A stretch of DNA of 64,000 nucleotides from Rhodococcus sp. W8901. Lineage in GTDB: Bacteria; Actinomycetota; Actinomycetes; Mycobacteriales; Mycobacteriaceae. Shown one piece after another: positions 43,290 to 57,636 of this stretch. The DNA lies in the NCBI RefSeq assembly GCF_013348805.1, contig NZ_CP054690.1, positions 4,464,001 to 4,528,000 of the forward strand. The letters are read 5' to 3'. Numbering within the stretch: the first letter of the stretch is position 1; every line of letters begins with the position of its first letter. The notes under the pieces were generated by a model. It was not told the origin of the DNA. It made no database searches and worked only from the letters and a program-made list of their open reading frames with translations. The translations under genes were made by a program, and so were the position numbers.

Positions 43290-44093
43290 GTGCCTTCCGA
43301 GCAGATCGTCCCCACCGCGCAGCCCGTCACCACAGCGCAGCCCGTCACAGCAGCGCACAGCCTCGCGCCCGCCCCTCCGCACGGACAGGGGTTCGCGACA
43401 TCGCGGCCCATCCGGACCGGGGACGTCGACACCGCCTACCGACTCAGACTGGACGGGATCGCCCGCTACCTGCAGGACATCGGCACCGACAACCTCGCCG
43501 CCCACGGATTCGACCGGACCGACCCCCTGTGGATCGTGCGCCGAACCGTGATCGACGTGCGCCGGCCGGCGGTCTGGCCCGACCGGATCCACCTGCGGCG
43601 TTGGTGCGCCGCACACTCCACCAGATGGTCGGCGATGCGCGTGCAGATGACCAACGACAAGGACGCACTGATCGAGACCGAGGGATTCTGGATCAACATC
43701 GGGACCGACACCGGCATGCCGGCCCGCATCAGCGAGCAGCTACTCGCCGACCTCAGCCGCACCACCGACGAACACCGGCTCAAGTGGAAGCCGTGGCTGT
43801 CCGCCACCCCGCCCGACACCGACGAGGACGACCGCACGTTCCACCTGCGGGCAACCGACATCGACCCGTTCAACCACGTCAACAACACCACCTACTGGCA
43901 CGTGGTCGAGGAGTACCTCACCGACCGCCCCGATCTGCTCGAGCCCCCGTACCGTGCCGTCGTCGAGCACCTGAGCCCGATCCTCGCCCGCGACCACGTC
44001 CGTATCCGCACCCGCGACGACGGCACCACCCTGTCACTGTGGTTCCTCGTCGCGGACGAGGTGCGGGCCGTGGCCCGCGTGGAGAAGCTGTAG
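43290..44093 (+). CDS. Acyl-ACP thioesterase family protein
   Basis: A 267-residue double hot-dog protein. The first hot-dog repeat has RPIRTGDVDTAYRLRLDGIA and ends near RWCAAHSTRWSAMRV. The second repeat carries TDIDPFNHVNNTTYWHVVEE, the conserved NHVNN-type motif of acyl-ACP thioesterases. It probably hydrolyses acyl-ACP or acyl-CoA. I chose the GTG at 43290 with GAGGGA upstream; an ATG at 43194 would add a basic, low-complexity extension. QPVTTAQPVTAAH near the N-terminus is a short internal repeat. It converges end to end with the next gene. Confidence 0.82.
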   Translation: MPSEQIVPTAQPVTTAQPVTAAHSLAPAPPHGQGFATSRPIRTGDVDTAYRLRLDGIARYLQDIGTDNLAAHGFDRTDPLWIVRRTVIDVRRPAVWPDRIHLRRWCAAHSTRWSAMRVQMTNDKDALIETEGFWINIGTDTGMPARISEQLLADLSRTTDEHRLKWKPWLSATPPDTDEDDRTFHLRATDIDPFNHVNNTTYWHVVEEYLTDRPDLLEPPYRAVVEHLSPILARDHVRIRTRDDGTTLSLWFLVADEVRAVARVEKL

Positions 44094-44294
44094 CTAGAAC
44101 ACCTTCTTCGCGACCACCGCGAGGCCGGCCAGAACCAGCGTCACGAGCAGCGCGGTGCCGAATCCGGTGAGCCACCACAGCACGCCGAACACGACGATCG
44201 CGGGCGCCGCGACGATCAGCGCGATGGTAGGGCTCTCCCTGACGACCTCGAGAGCCGACTCGGCCTTCACTCGGTCGATCTTCTTGCCAGCCAT
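44094..44294 (-). CDS. Small membrane protein, 66 aa
   Basis: The protein begins MAGKKIDRVKAESALEVV, contains two hydrophobic stretches (IALIVAAPAIVVFGVLWWL and ALLVTLVLAGLAVVA) and ends in KKVF. It has a good ribosome binding site (GGAGGACGAC) before ATG 44294. It ends exactly at the thioesterase stop. I do not recognise a family. It lies downstream of the rpoC terminator. Confidence 0.65.
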   Translation of the reverse strand: MAGKKIDRVKAESALEVVRESPTIALIVAAPAIVVFGVLWWLTGFGTALLVTLVLAGLAVVAKKVF

Positions 44295-44357
44295 GTCGTC
44301 CTCCGAAGGGTCTGATCGGTCCGATTGTGCGGCGCGATCTCTCCTCCCCAGAATGCA

Positions 44358-44395
44358 CGAAGGTCCCGCCCCCTGCATCGGGGACGGGACCTTCG
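44358..44395 (-). terminator. Terminator after rpoC
   Basis: CGAAGGTCCCGCCCCC (44358-44373) pairs with GGGGACGGGACCTTCG (44380-44395), 16 pairs with one mismatch, 20 bases after the rpoC stop. Confidence 0.85.
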
Positions 44396-44414
44396 AGTCA
44401 GACGTTCCTACCCG

Positions 44415-48374
<3,960 letters not shown>

Positions 48375-48457
48375 GTAACTTCCTTTCCCCAGAGGGATTG
48401 TGGATCAGCGGGTGGGATCCGCTTCTCCTGACTGCCAATTCAAATGTGCTCTAGCGC

Positions 48458-48487
48458 CCCCGGGCCGTGCTCACACACGGCCCGGGG
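48458..48487 (-). terminator. Intercistronic hairpin between rpoB and rpoC
   Basis: CCCCGGGCCGTG (48458-48469) pairs perfectly with CACGGCCCGGGG (48476-48487) around a six-base loop. It begins eight bases after the rpoB stop. No T run follows, and rpoC must still be transcribed. It is probably a partial attenuator or a 3' end or processing signal. Confidence 0.65.
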
Positions 48488-48495
48488 ACCGAAAA

Positions 48496-51400
48496 CTAGT
48501 TCGCGAGATCGTCCACGGTCGCGGCCTCGTTCCGGGACAGGTTGATGCCCAGGTTCGCGGCGGCACGCTCGAGGTCCTCGTCGTCGCCGTCGGCCATCGC
48601 GATGGCTGCGCCGTCCGAGGACAGCACCTCCACGTTGAGGCACAGCGACTGGAGCTCCTTGAGGAGCACCTTGAAGGACTCGGGGATGCCCGGCTCGGGG
48701 ATGTTCTCGCCCTTGACGATGGCCTCGTACACCTTCACGCGGCCGACAACGTCGTCCGACTTGATGGTGAGCAGCTCCTGCAGGGTGTAGGCGGCGCCGT
48801 ACGCCTGCATCGCCCAGCACTCCATTTCACCGAAGCGCTGGCCACCGAACTGGGCCTTACCGCCGAGCGGCTGCTGGGTGATCATCGAGTACGGACCGGT
48901 CGAACGCGCGTGGATCTTGTCGTCGACCAGGTGGTGCAGCTTGATGATGTACATGTAGCCGACCGACACCGGGTACGGGAACGGCTCGCCGGAGCGACCG
49001 TCGAACAGCGTCGCCTTGCCGTCCGACCCGACCATCTGCTCACCGTCACGGTTGGGCAGCGTGGCACCGAGCAGACCGGTGAGCTCGTCCTCCTTGGCAC
49101 CGTCGAACACCGGGGTGGCGATGTTCGAGTCGGCCGGTGCGGACAGCATCTCCTCCGGCAGGTTCTCGGCCCAGTCCGGGCGAGAGCCGTCGGCGGCGAT
49201 CTGCACGTTCCAGCCGGTCTTGCCGATCCAGCCGAGGTGCGTCTCGAGCACCTGACCGATGTTCATACGACGCGGAACACCGTGGGTGTTCAGGATGATG
49301 TCGACCGGGGTGCCGTCGGGCAGGAACGGCATGTCCTCCTGCGGGAGGATCTTGCCGATGACGCCCTTGTTGCCGTGGCGGCCGGCGAGCTTGTCGCCGT
49401 CCTGGATCTTGCGCTTCTGAGCCACGTACACGCGGACCAGCTCGTTGACGCCCGGAGGCAGATCGTCGTCGTCCTCGCGCGAGAACACGCGGATGCCGAT
49501 GACCTTGCCGGACTCACCGTGGGGAACCTTGAGGGACGTGTCGCGAACCTCGCGGGCCTTCTCACCGAAGATCGCGCGCAGCAGGCGCTCCTCCGGGGTC
49601 AGCTCGGTCTCGCCCTTCGGGGTGACCTTGCCGACCAGGATGTCGCCGTCACGGACCTCGGCACCGATGCGGACGATGCCGCGCTCGTCGAGATCGGCGA
49701 GGACCTCGTCGGAGACGTTCGGGATGTCCCGGGTGATCTCCTCGGCACCGAGCTTGGTGTCGCGGGCATCGATCTCGTGCTCCTCGATGTGGATCGAGGT
49801 GAGCACGTCCTCCTCCACGAGGCGCTGCGACAGGATGATCGCGTCCTCGTAGTTGTGGCCCTCCCACGGCATGATCGCCACGAGCAGGTTCTTGCCGAGC
49901 GCCATCTCACCGTTCTCGGTGCAGGGGCCGTCGGCCAGGACCTGACCGGTCTCGACCCGTTGGCCCTCGTCCACGATCGGACGCTGGTTGGCGCACGTGC
50001 CCTGGTTGGAGCGCGCGAACTTGCGCAGACGGTAGGTCTTGCGGCTGCCGTCGTCGGCCATCACGGTGACGTAGTCGGAGGAGACCTCCTCGACCACACC
50101 GGCCTTCTCGGTGACGATGACGTCGCCGGCGTCGACCGCGGCACGCAGCTCCATGCCGGTACCGACCAGCGGGGACTCGCTGCGGACCAGCGGCACGGCC
50201 TGACGCTGCATGTTCGCGCCCATGAGGGCACGGTTGGCGTCGTCGTGCTCGAGGAACGGAATCATCGCGGTCGCGACGGAAACCATCTGACGCGGCGAGA
50301 CGTCCATGTAGTCGACGTCCGACGAGGACACGTACTCGACCTCGCCACCCTTACGGCGGACGAGGACGCGGTCCTCGGTGAAGTGTCCGGCCGAGTTGAC
50401 GGGCGAGTTGGCCTGCGCCACGACGTGGCGGTCCTCCTCGTCCGCGGTCAGGTAGTCGACCTGGTCGGTGACCTGGCCGTCGACGACCTTGCGGTACGGG
50501 GTCTCGATGAAGCCGAACGGGTTGACCCGCGCGTACACCGACAGCGAACCGATCAGACCGATGTTCGGACCCTCAGGGGTCTCGATCGGGCACATGCGGC
50601 CGTAGTGCGACGGGTGGACGTCTCGCACCTCGAGGCCGGCGCGCTCACGGGACAGACCACCGGGGCCCAGCGCCGACAGACGACGCTTGTGGGTCAGGCC
50701 CGACAGCGGGTTGTTCTGGTCCATGAACTGCGACAGCTGGGAGGTTCCGAAGAACTCCTTGATCGCGGCGACGACCGGGCGGATGTTGATCAGGGTCTGC
50801 GGCGTGATCGCCTCGACGTCCTGAGTCGTCATGCGCTCGCGGACGACGCGCTCCATGCGGGACAGGCCCACGCGGATCTGGTTCTGGATGAGCTCGCCCA
50901 CGGTACGCAGACGACGGTTGCCGAAGTGGTCGATGTCGTCGACCTCGACGGGAACCTCGACGCCGCCGGGGGCGGTCATCGTGGTGTCACCGGCGTGCAG
51001 GCGCACCAGGTACTCGATCGTGGCGACGATGTCTTCCTCGGTGAGGGTCGACGCCTCGACGGGGAGGCCGGTGTTCAGGCCCAGCTTCTTGTTGATCTTG
51101 TAACGGCCCACGCGAGCGAGGTCGTAGCGCTTGTCCTTGAAGAACAGGTTCTCCAGGAGGGTCTGCGCGCTCTCCTTCGTCGGCGGCTCGCCCGGACGCA
51201 GCTTGCGGTAGATGTCGAGCAGCGCCTCGTCGGTGCCGGCGGTGTTGTCCTTCTCGAGCGTCGCCATGAGGATCTCGGAGAAACCGAAACGCTCGGTGAT
51301 CTGCTCGGTGGTCCAACCCAGTGCCTTCAGCAGCACGGTGACCGGCTGACGGCGCTTGCGGTCGATACGGACACCGACGGTGTCGCGCTTGTCGACGTCG

Positions 51401-52002
51401 AACTCGAGCCAGGCACCACGGCCCGGGATGACCTTGACGCTGTGCAGGGTCTTCTCGGTGCTCTTGTCGATGGTGTCGTCGAAGTAGACGCCCGGCGAGC
51501 GGACCAGCTGCGACACGACGACACGCTCGGTGCCGTTGATGATGAACGTGCCCTTGTCGGTCATCATCGGGAAATCACCCATGAAGACCGTCTGGCTCTT
51601 GATCTCACCGGTGTTGTTGTTGATGAACTCCGCGGTGACGAACAGCGGCGCCGCGTAGGTCATGTCCTTGTCTTTGCACTCGTCGACCGAGGCCTTGACC
51701 TCGTCGAAGCGCGGGTCCGAGAAGGACAGGGACATGGACCCCGAGAAGTCCTCGATGGGCGATAGCTCGGCCAGAATTTCTTCGAGGCCACCCGTGACTG
51801 CACCGTCGCCGCGAGCGGCTGCGCGCTCACGCCAGCCCTGCGAGCCGATCAACCATTCGAACGAATCGGTCTGTAGATCGAGGAGCCCTGGGACTTCGAG
51901 GGGCTCGCGAATTTTCGCGAACGAGACCCTCTTCGGGGCTCCGGGGATTCCGGCAACTGCCTTGGTCTGGCTAGAGACTGCCAAGATGCGTCCTTCCAGC
52001 AC
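48496..52002 (-). CDS. rpoB: RNA polymerase beta subunit
   Basis: A 1168-residue subunit. The rifampicin-resistance region is wild type: [19 protein letters not shown] then [14 protein letters not shown], with the Asp, His and Ser that are commonly mutated all intact. The flap and bridge contacts further on are normal. The start is either the GTG at 52002 ([11 protein letters not shown]) or the TTG at 51984, which has GGAAGGA ahead of it. I report the longer form, as annotated in related genomes. A promoter candidate lies at 52171-52199. Confidence 0.98.
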   Translation of the reverse strand: MLEGRILAVSSQTKAVAGIPGAPKRVSFAKIREPLEVPGLLDLQTDSFEWLIGSQGWRERAAARGDGAVTGGLEEILAELSPIEDFSGSMSLSFSDPRFDEVKASVDECKDKDMTYAAPLFVTAEFINNNTGEIKSQTVFMGDFPMMTDKGTFIINGTERVVVSQLVRSPGVYFDDTIDKSTEKTLHSVKVIPGRGAWLEFDVDKRDTVGVRIDRKRRQPVTVLLKALGWTTEQITERFGFSEILMATLEKDNTAGTDEALLDIYRKLRPGEPPTKESAQTLLENLFFKDKRYDLARVGRYKINKKLGLNTGLPVEASTLTEEDIVATIEYLVRLHAGDTTMTAPGGVEVPVEVDDIDHFGNRRLRTVGELIQNQIRVGLSRMERVVRERMTTQDVEAITPQTLINIRPVVAAIKEFFGTSQLSQFMDQNNPLSGLTHKRRLSALGPGGLSRERAGLEVRDVHPSHYGRMCPIETPEGPNIGLIGSLSVYARVNPFGFIETPYRKVVDGQVTDQVDYLTADEEDRHVVAQANSPVNSAGHFTEDRVLVRRKGGEVEYVSSSDVDYMDVSPRQMVSVATAMIPFLEHDDANRALMGANMQRQAVPLVRSESPLVGTGMELRAAVDAGDVIVTEKAGVVEEVSSDYVTVMADDGSRKTYRLRKFARSNQGTCANQRPIVDEGQRVETGQVLADGPCTENGEMALGKNLLVAIMPWEGHNYEDAIILSQRLVEEDVLTSIHIEEHEIDARDTKLGAEEITRDIPNVSDEVLADLDERGIVRIGAEVRDGDILVGKVTPKGETELTPEERLLRAIFGEKAREVRDTSLKVPHGESGKVIGIRVFSREDDDDLPPGVNELVRVYVAQKRKIQDGDKLAGRHGNKGVIGKILPQEDMPFLPDGTPVDIILNTHGVPRRMNIGQVLETHLGWIGKTGWNVQIAADGSRPDWAENLPEEMLSAPADSNIATPVFDGAKEDELTGLLGATLPNRDGEQMVGSDGKATLFDGRSGEPFPYPVSVGYMYIIKLHHLVDDKIHARSTGPYSMITQQPLGGKAQFGGQRFGEMECWAMQAYGAAYTLQELLTIKSDDVVGRVKVYEAIVKGENIPEPGIPESFKVLLKELQSLCLNVEVLSSDGAAIAMADGDDEDLERAAANLGINLSRNEAATVDDLAN

Positions 52003-52170
52003 CTCACGCGGGCCGCTCTTGCTGGTGCGACCGCCGCTGTATCTGCTTCTTCATGTGGGGCGAATTCGCTGGTTACAACCCGAACGAAACCTCGCCACAG
52101 GAGCAGGAAGTGGAACACTTCGCCACAGTGAGGATGAGAGGTGGACAGGAGGCAGCCAGCGCAACGTCCA

Positions 52171-52199
52171 AAAGTACACCCAAACTCAGTAGATGTCGA
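52171..52199 (-). promoter_or_regulatory. Promoter candidate for rpoB-rpoC
   Basis: On the minus strand TCGACA (52199-52194) is followed by a 17-base spacer and TACTTT (52176-52171), a good housekeeping TANNNT -10. It lies about 170 bases upstream of the rpoB start, leaving a long leader. Confidence 0.55.
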
Positions 52200-52323
52200 G
52201 CCGGGCAGCAGAAAGGACACCCGTCGCGGGCGCCGCACGCGTGATACCGCGTGAATGTTCACGCATAGAGTGACGCGTGATCATCGCCGCGTCAAGCCCA
52301 GATCTCGGCGTTTCGATCTCCGA

Positions 52324-52342
52324 CCGCGGGGAGCGCCCGCGG
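52324..52342 (-). terminator. Hairpin after the last Mce-associated gene
   Basis: CCGCGGG-GAGCG-CCCGCGG has 7-base perfect arms and lies two bases beyond the stop of the Mce-associated gene. It is a probable operon end without a T run. Confidence 0.55.
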
Positions 52343-52344
52343 AG

Positions 52345-53157
52345 TCACGAGTTCTCGACACCGGACAGCAGCCACTGACCGTCTACCTTCTCCATCCTCA
52401 GAATCACCGGCCCGGATGTGCTGCCCGCCGCCACGCCGTTGTTCTCGACGCTCACGATCAAGTTGGCCAACACCTCGGCCCGATTCTCGTCGAGAAGCAT
52501 GACTCCCACGTTCGTGACCTGCGCTGCTGTGTCCGACCGAGCCTGCTTGACGATGTCGATCGTCGTGCCGATTGTCCGATCGAACTCTGCCTTCATCCCG
52601 TCCGTCATCACTGCGCGCGCCGTGTCGGGGAACTGGTCGATCGAATCAGCACTATAGACGGTCACGGCCGTCAGCGCCTTCTCCGCCGCGGCCGCGACCT
52701 CCGACGTCGCGCCGACGTCGAGGAACGCGCGATTGGACGTTCCGCCGTCGCGGGTCTTCATCGCGGCGACGCCCGCGAACGCCGCCAGCACCGCCGCCGC
52801 GACACCCATGATCACGACCGAGCGCCAGCGCAGCCGGTCCGTCCACCGACGCCCACCGGCCTCGGATGCACCGCCCGTCTCGGGCTCGCCGCCCGTCTCG
52901 GGCTCGGGACCGTCCTCCTCGGGTTCGCTACCGGCAGGCCCGGAAGACGCGGACGACGCGGACGCGGGTGCGGGTGCCTCGACAGCAGATTCCTCGACAG
53001 CAGGCTCAGCAGGCTCCTTCACGAGCAGCACGCTCGCATCCGGTTCCTTCACCGCATCCTCGATCGGGGACGCCGACCGGGGCGCCGAACTGCCCGCGAC
53101 CTTGGGACGACGCGCGGCCGACGGGGACACCTTCGGATTACGACGAATGGGAGGCAC
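52345..53157 (-). CDS. Mce-associated membrane protein
   Basis: A 270-residue protein. The N-terminal 110 residues are Pro/Glu/Ala-rich cytoplasmic sequence, with a short repeat (PEPETGGEPETGG). One transmembrane helix (SVVIMGVAAAVLAAFAGVAA) follows, then an extracytoplasmic domain typical of Mce-associated proteins (AFLDVGATSEVAAAAEKALT, FDRTIGTTIDIV). Such proteins stabilise Mce complexes. I chose the GTG at 53157 with GGAAGGAG upstream; alternatives further up lack a signal. Confidence 0.82.
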   Translation of the reverse strand: MPPIRRNPKVSPSAARRPKVAGSSAPRSASPIEDAVKEPDASVLLVKEPAEPAVEESAVEAPAPASASSASSGPAGSEPEEDGPEPETGGEPETGGASEAGGRRWTDRLRWRSVVIMGVAAAVLAAFAGVAAMKTRDGGTSNRAFLDVGATSEVAAAAEKALTAVTVYSADSIDQFPDTARAVMTDGMKAEFDRTIGTTIDIVKQARSDTAAQVTNVGVMLLDENRAEVLANLIVSVENNGVAAGSTSGPVILRMEKVDGQWLLSGVENS

Positions 53158-53214
53158 TGATGGAACTCCTTCCAGCGACCGAACGAGAAACGTCGGCACG
53201 GCTGCTGAGACGGT

Positions 53215-53847
53215 CTACTGTCCGCCGCTCTGCGGATCGGTCGCCTGATCTTCCTGCGTGGGCGCCGGCGCGGGCGCGGGCGCGGCCGGGCGCGGCGTCC
53301 CCGGATCGATCACCACGGGCTCACCGAGGTTGCCGGCGTCGGACGCCTTCCAGGTGTCGCCGTCGCGCACGAGACTCATCCGCATCGTGATCTGCCGCTT
53401 CACCGGCGTCTCGAGATTCGGCATCGCGGTCGAGGTCTCGACGACGAGCATCGTGTCCGCCGTGCCGTCGTCCACACTGAGCGACGTCAGGGCGGCCCGC
53501 AGGACCCGCCCCTCACTCTTGGCCCCCGACGCGGCGGCGGCCGTGCTCATGTCCTCCCGCGTCTTCGCGAGATCGTCCATGAGCGACCCGGTGATCGACG
53601 ACTCGAGGTCGGCGAACGACTTCTCCATGTCGGCGGCGTCGTACGAGTTGAGGTTGACCGCCGCCTGCCGGGCATCGGACAGGGCCGTGTCGCGCGCATC
53701 GGCGGTCGACCTGCCGGACGCGGCCTTCGCCCACCCGATTCCGAAGAAGATCGCTGCTGCCAGCGCGCCGACGAGGAGCACGCACACCACCACAGTGGCA
53801 GCGACGAGCGTGTTGTTCTTCGTGGGCGCGGTCGTGGTCTCCGTCAC
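53215..53847 (-). CDS. Mce-associated membrane protein
   Basis: A 210-residue protein. A short cytoplasmic tail leads to one transmembrane helix (TLVAATVVVCVLLVGALAAA) and an extracytoplasmic domain of the same NTF2-like type as the next gene. It ends in a Pro/Ala tail (PRPAAPAPAPAPTQ). It starts at GTG 53847, 40 bases after mceF, and is co-transcribed. Confidence 0.85.
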   Translation of the reverse strand: MTETTTAPTKNNTLVAATVVVCVLLVGALAAAIFFGIGWAKAASGRSTADARDTALSDARQAAVNLNSYDAADMEKSFADLESSITGSLMDDLAKTREDMSTAAAASGAKSEGRVLRAALTSLSVDDGTADTMLVVETSTAMPNLETPVKRQITMRMSLVRDGDTWKASDAGNLGEPVVIDPGTPRPAAPAPAPAPTQEDQATDPQSGGQ

Positions 53848-53887
53848 ACGGCAACCTTACTCTTGGGTAACGAATGCTTGCCCGAGG

Positions 53888-55138
53888 CTACCGCGCCGGC
53901 ACGACGCCCATGAGGGTCGCGATCTGCGTGGCGATCGGGTTCAGATTCAGCTTGTCGGGGTCGACCTTAGGCGTGCTGTCCCACGGCTGCGGGGTCTGCG
54001 GGTCGGCGTAGATGATGCGTTCGGCGCTGCGGACACCCGTCGGATTGCCCTGTTCGACGGCGCATCGCGCGTTCGCGTTGAACGGGAAGTTGTCGACGGT
54101 GTCGTCGAAGTTCGGGTTCTGCGCGCGCATCTGCGCGAGGATCTCCTGCGTGCCCTCGTAGCCCTGGGTGCACGGCACCGGATTGTTGGTCTCGAGGACC
54201 AGACCGAAGTGGATCGTGCCGTCGCCCGGTGCCACCGCCGACGCACCCGCCGACAGCGCCGGCAGGAACTGGAAGAAGGGCTGCAGCGCGATGAACGTCG
54301 GCGAGACCGTCGTGAGGGTCGTCGAGAGGTTCGTGAGGTTCGCGGTCAGGGCGTCGCCACTGTTCGCGACGAGCTTCCCGACCGTGTCCGTCGCGTCCGT
54401 GCCGGTGCCGATGAGCCGTCGCACGTCGGGATCGCTCGACTTCAGCTGGGCGGCGATCTGTTCGAGGCCGTCACTGAAGGCTCGGATCGAACTCGCCTGC
54501 TCCGCCTGTGTGTCGAGCACCGTCCGGCCGTCGCTGATGAATGTCAACGTCTGCGGCAGCGCCTCGGTCGCGGTCTCGGTGAACCGGCCGAGCGAGTCGA
54601 CCAGCACCTGCAGGTCGCCGCCCTTCCCGCTGAACGCGTTCCCCAGTTCGACGACGGCCGTGTGCAGCGAGTCGGTGGGCACCGAACGGGCCAACCGGTC
54701 CACACTGCCGATCAGGTCCTCGACCGGGATGGGCGTCGCCGTGTTGGGCTCGAGGATCTTCGAGCCGTCGGTGAGGAACGGGCCCTCGTCGGTGTCGGGC
54801 TGCAGATCCACGTACTGCTCGCCGATCGCCGACCGATTCGCGACGACAGCCTTCGCCGATGCCGGGATCTTCGGGGCCGCGTTGTCGATCATCAGCGCGA
54901 CGGACACGCCCTTCTCGGTCAGCGTGAGGTCCCCGACCCGGCCGACCGGCACACCGCGGTAGGTCACCTCGGCGTTGGTGAAGATGCCACCGGAGTGCGC
55001 GAGTTCCGCGTCCACCTGGTACTCACCGAAGCCCAGCAGCGTGTCGAGCCGCACGTACTTGGCGCCGACGTAACCGATACCGAGCACGGCGACGACGATA
55101 AACGCCACCAACTGCCACCTGGCCAGACGCGAGACCAT
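53888..55138 (-). CDS. mceF: Mce family protein MceF
   Basis: A 416-residue mammalian-cell-entry protein. The N-terminal transmembrane anchor (WQLVAFIVVAVLGIGYVG) is followed by the MCE domain (GIFTNAEVTYRGVPVGRVGDL) and a long helical needle domain that forms the lipid tunnel with MceA-E. Last of the six mce genes; its ATG shares one base with the mceE stop (TAATG). Confidence 0.93.
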   Translation of the reverse strand: MVSRLARWQLVAFIVVAVLGIGYVGAKYVRLDTLLGFGEYQVDAELAHSGGIFTNAEVTYRGVPVGRVGDLTLTEKGVSVALMIDNAAPKIPASAKAVVANRSAIGEQYVDLQPDTDEGPFLTDGSKILEPNTATPIPVEDLIGSVDRLARSVPTDSLHTAVVELGNAFSGKGGDLQVLVDSLGRFTETATEALPQTLTFISDGRTVLDTQAEQASSIRAFSDGLEQIAAQLKSSDPDVRRLIGTGTDATDTVGKLVANSGDALTANLTNLSTTLTTVSPTFIALQPFFQFLPALSAGASAVAPGDGTIHFGLVLETNNPVPCTQGYEGTQEILAQMRAQNPNFDDTVDNFPFNANARCAVEQGNPTGVRSAERIIYADPQTPQPWDSTPKVDPDKLNLNPIATQIATLMGVVPAR

Positions 55139-56391
55139 TACTCACCCACCCCCAGCTGCTTCAGGAACGCATCGAACGGATTGACCGGAGCATTCGCCGG
55201 CGCCGACACCGCGGTGCCCGGCGCGGGGACCGGATTCGGCACGATCGGCGGCAACGGCACGATCGACACCGTCGGCCATCCCGGGCGCGGCCCGTTGCCG
55301 TTGTAGTACGGGTTGCTCGGATCGACGGGAACCGGCGGGCCGTACTGGGGCGGGTAGTAGACGGGGTCCGGCTTCCCGACACCGAGGTTCGACAAGGTGT
55401 CACCGATCTGCAGATCGATCGACAGGAACACGTTGGCCTGGCCGCCGTGGATCGACGGGATGATCGTGTCCGGGAAGGGGAACGTCGGGACGAGCGGCGC
55501 CGACGTGATGATGTCGGGGGCCGCCTCACCCAGCTGCTGCAACGTGGGACGCAGCGCGCGCAGGTCCGTGATCAGGTCGTCCTTGGAACGGTTGATGACG
55601 TCCGCGCCGACCTGACCGAGCCGGTCGACCTGGCCGAGCATGTCCACCAGTTGCGGACGCTGCTCGGCGAGGATCTCGACACCCTGCGGCAGCTCGTCGA
55701 GGATCTTCTCGAGCTTCGTCGTCTGATCCCCGACCCGCGCGCTGAGGGTGTCGAGGCCGTCGAGCGCGGTCGTGATCGAGTCGCGCTGCTCCTCGAGACC
55801 GGCGATCAACGTGTTCGCCTGCTCCAGGAGTCCCCGAACCTTCGTCTCGCGGCCGTCGAGCGCCTTCTCCATCTCCGAGATGATGGGCTGCAACTGCGCG
55901 ACGCCGCCACCGTTGAGCAGCAGCGACATGGCACCGAGCACCTGCTCGATGTCGGTGGCGTGGCGGGTGCGGTCCACCGGGATCGTGGCGCCGCTCGCCA
56001 GCCGCTCCGGCGACGGATTCTGCGTCGGGGCCGAGATCGCAATGAATTTCTCGCCCAACAGATTCGACTGCTGAACCTCGGCGACCGCATTGGCCGGCAG
56101 ATTCACCGAGCTGTTCACGAGGGTGTCCACCTGCGCGGTCCAGCCGTCCGACGCCACCTCGATGTTCTCGACGCGTCCGACCGGGACGCCGTCGACCTTC
56201 ACGGTCGACTGCGGCACCAGATCGAGGACGTCGTCGAACTCGATCTTCAGTCGCATCGGGTCGCTGCCGATGTCGGCGCCACCGGGCAACGGGATCGAGT
56301 AGATACCGCCCGAACCGCATGCACTCACCGTCAGCGCGACGACACACGCTCCCGCAGCCACCGCCGCGGCCCTCATCCGCCCGATTCTCAC
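55138..56391 (-). CDS. mceE: Mce family lipoprotein MceE
   Basis: A 417-residue Mce protein with a signal peptide ending in lipobox LTVSAC (Cys about 25), which marks the MceE/LprK position. The MCE domain is visible ([20 protein letters not shown]), and the tail is Pro-rich. It overlaps mceD by four bases (GTGA). Confidence 0.93.
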   Translation of the reverse strand: MRIGRMRAAAVAAGACVVALTVSACGSGGIYSIPLPGGADIGSDPMRLKIEFDDVLDLVPQSTVKVDGVPVGRVENIEVASDGWTAQVDTLVNSSVNLPANAVAEVQQSNLLGEKFIAISAPTQNPSPERLASGATIPVDRTRHATDIEQVLGAMSLLLNGGGVAQLQPIISEMEKALDGRETKVRGLLEQANTLIAGLEEQRDSITTALDGLDTLSARVGDQTTKLEKILDELPQGVEILAEQRPQLVDMLGQVDRLGQVGADVINRSKDDLITDLRALRPTLQQLGEAAPDIITSAPLVPTFPFPDTIIPSIHGGQANVFLSIDLQIGDTLSNLGVGKPDPVYYPPQYGPPVPVDPSNPYYNGNGPRPGWPTVSIVPLPPIVPNPVPAPGTAVSAPANAPVNPFDAFLKQLGVGE

Positions 56392-57635
56392 GGCGTGCCC
56401 CCCTGCAGTTGCGTTCCGCCACCCAGCCGCGGCGACGGCGTGCCCGGAACCGTCCCGGGCGCCGCGCCACGCTGCAGATTGTCGCCGCTGAGGATGCCGA
56501 GCGGCAGGTTCAGCGTCGGCGTCTTGACGCCGGCGGTCATCTGATCGGTGATGGCCTTGCAGTTGTCGATCAGCGGCTTCATCTGCCGGCCGAGCGCCTC
56601 GAACTCCGGGTCCCCGGGCTTGAGCTTGGCGACGTCGATGAGCTTGCAGCCCAGGCCGAACGGGTCCTGCAGGTCCGGCAGGTCCACGCGCATCTGCAGC
56701 GTGCCCGACTCCGCGTCGTGCGTGTTGACCAGGTTGCTGATGGCGAGCGGAATCGTCACCAGCGCCTCCGCGAGGGAATCGCGCTGGTCGGCGACGGTCT
56801 GGGTGACCGTGGTCAGGCCCTCGATGTTGCCCTGCAGCAGTTCCCGGTTGTTCTCGACGAACCGCGCAACGTCGCCGAGCGCGAGCGAGACCTGATTGAG
56901 CGCCAGGCCCAGGTTCTCCTTCTCCCCCGCCAGGAAGCCGCTGAAGTCCGCGAGTTGGGTGTTGAACTGGCGCACCTGCGCGTCGTTGGCGGCGAGGGCA
57001 CTGACGAACACCTGCAGGTTCTTGACGGTGTCGAAGATGTCGGCACGCGAGTCGGACAGCGTGCGTGCCGCCGCCGACAGCTGCGTGAACGTGTTGCCGA
57101 GCGCGTCACCGTTGCCGTCGAGGTTCGCGGCAGCGGTGTCCACGAGGTTCGACAGCGCGCCGTCCTTGTTGGCGCCGTTCGGTCCCAGCGCCTCCGACAG
57201 TTCGGTCACGCTCGCGTACAGCTCGTCGACCTCGACCGGCGTGGTCGTCCGGTCACGCTCGATCGTCGCGTCGCGGGCCAACTTCTCGCCGCCCGTGTAG
57301 GCGGGGGTCAGCTGGATGTACCGGTCGGAGACCACCGACGGCGTCACCTGGGCGGCCTTCACATCGGCCGGGATGTCGACCCCGCGGTCGACAGTCATGA
57401 CCACCTGCACCTGCTCGCCCTGCGGCACCACCGAGTCGACCGAGCCGACCTTCACTCCGAGGACCCGGACGTCGGAGCCCTCGTAGATGCCGACGGACTT
57501 GTCGAAGTACGCGGTGATCCTGGTGGTGCCGGCGTTCTGGAACAGCCACCACAGGGCACCGACCGCGACGACGGCGACCGCCGCGATCAGCGCCACCGGG
57601 ATCCACTTGCGGGTCCGAGCCCGCGCCTCACTCAT
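56388..57635 (-). CDS. mceD: Mce family protein MceD
   Basis: A 415-residue Mce protein. A basic N-terminus leads to the anchor [20 protein letters not shown], then the MCE domain ([17 protein letters not shown]), a long helical domain and a Pro/Gly-rich tail. I chose the ATG at 57635, one base after the mceC stop, with GGGGGG upstream. Confidence 0.92.
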   Translation of the reverse strand: MSEARARTRKWIPVALIAAVAVVAVGALWWLFQNAGTTRITAYFDKSVGIYEGSDVRVLGVKVGSVDSVVPQGEQVQVVMTVDRGVDIPADVKAAQVTPSVVSDRYIQLTPAYTGGEKLARDATIERDRTTTPVEVDELYASVTELSEALGPNGANKDGALSNLVDTAAANLDGNGDALGNTFTQLSAAARTLSDSRADIFDTVKNLQVFVSALAANDAQVRQFNTQLADFSGFLAGEKENLGLALNQVSLALGDVARFVENNRELLQGNIEGLTTVTQTVADQRDSLAEALVTIPLAISNLVNTHDAESGTLQMRVDLPDLQDPFGLGCKLIDVAKLKPGDPEFEALGRQMKPLIDNCKAITDQMTAGVKTPTLNLPLGILSGDNLQRGAAPGTVPGTPSPRLGGGTQLQGGTP

Positions 57636-57636
57636 C

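Larger units (their letters stand above)
52003..52344. other. rpoB leader region with clustered CACGCG/CGCGTG palindromes
   Basis: No gene. It holds the rpoB promoter candidate and, at 52236-52280, several overlapping palindromes: CACGCG-N6-CGCGTG (52236-52253), GCGTGAA-TG-TTCACGC (52249-52264) and TGACGCGTGA (52271-52280). These may bind a regulator or form part of the end of the mce transcript. Confidence 0.5.
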
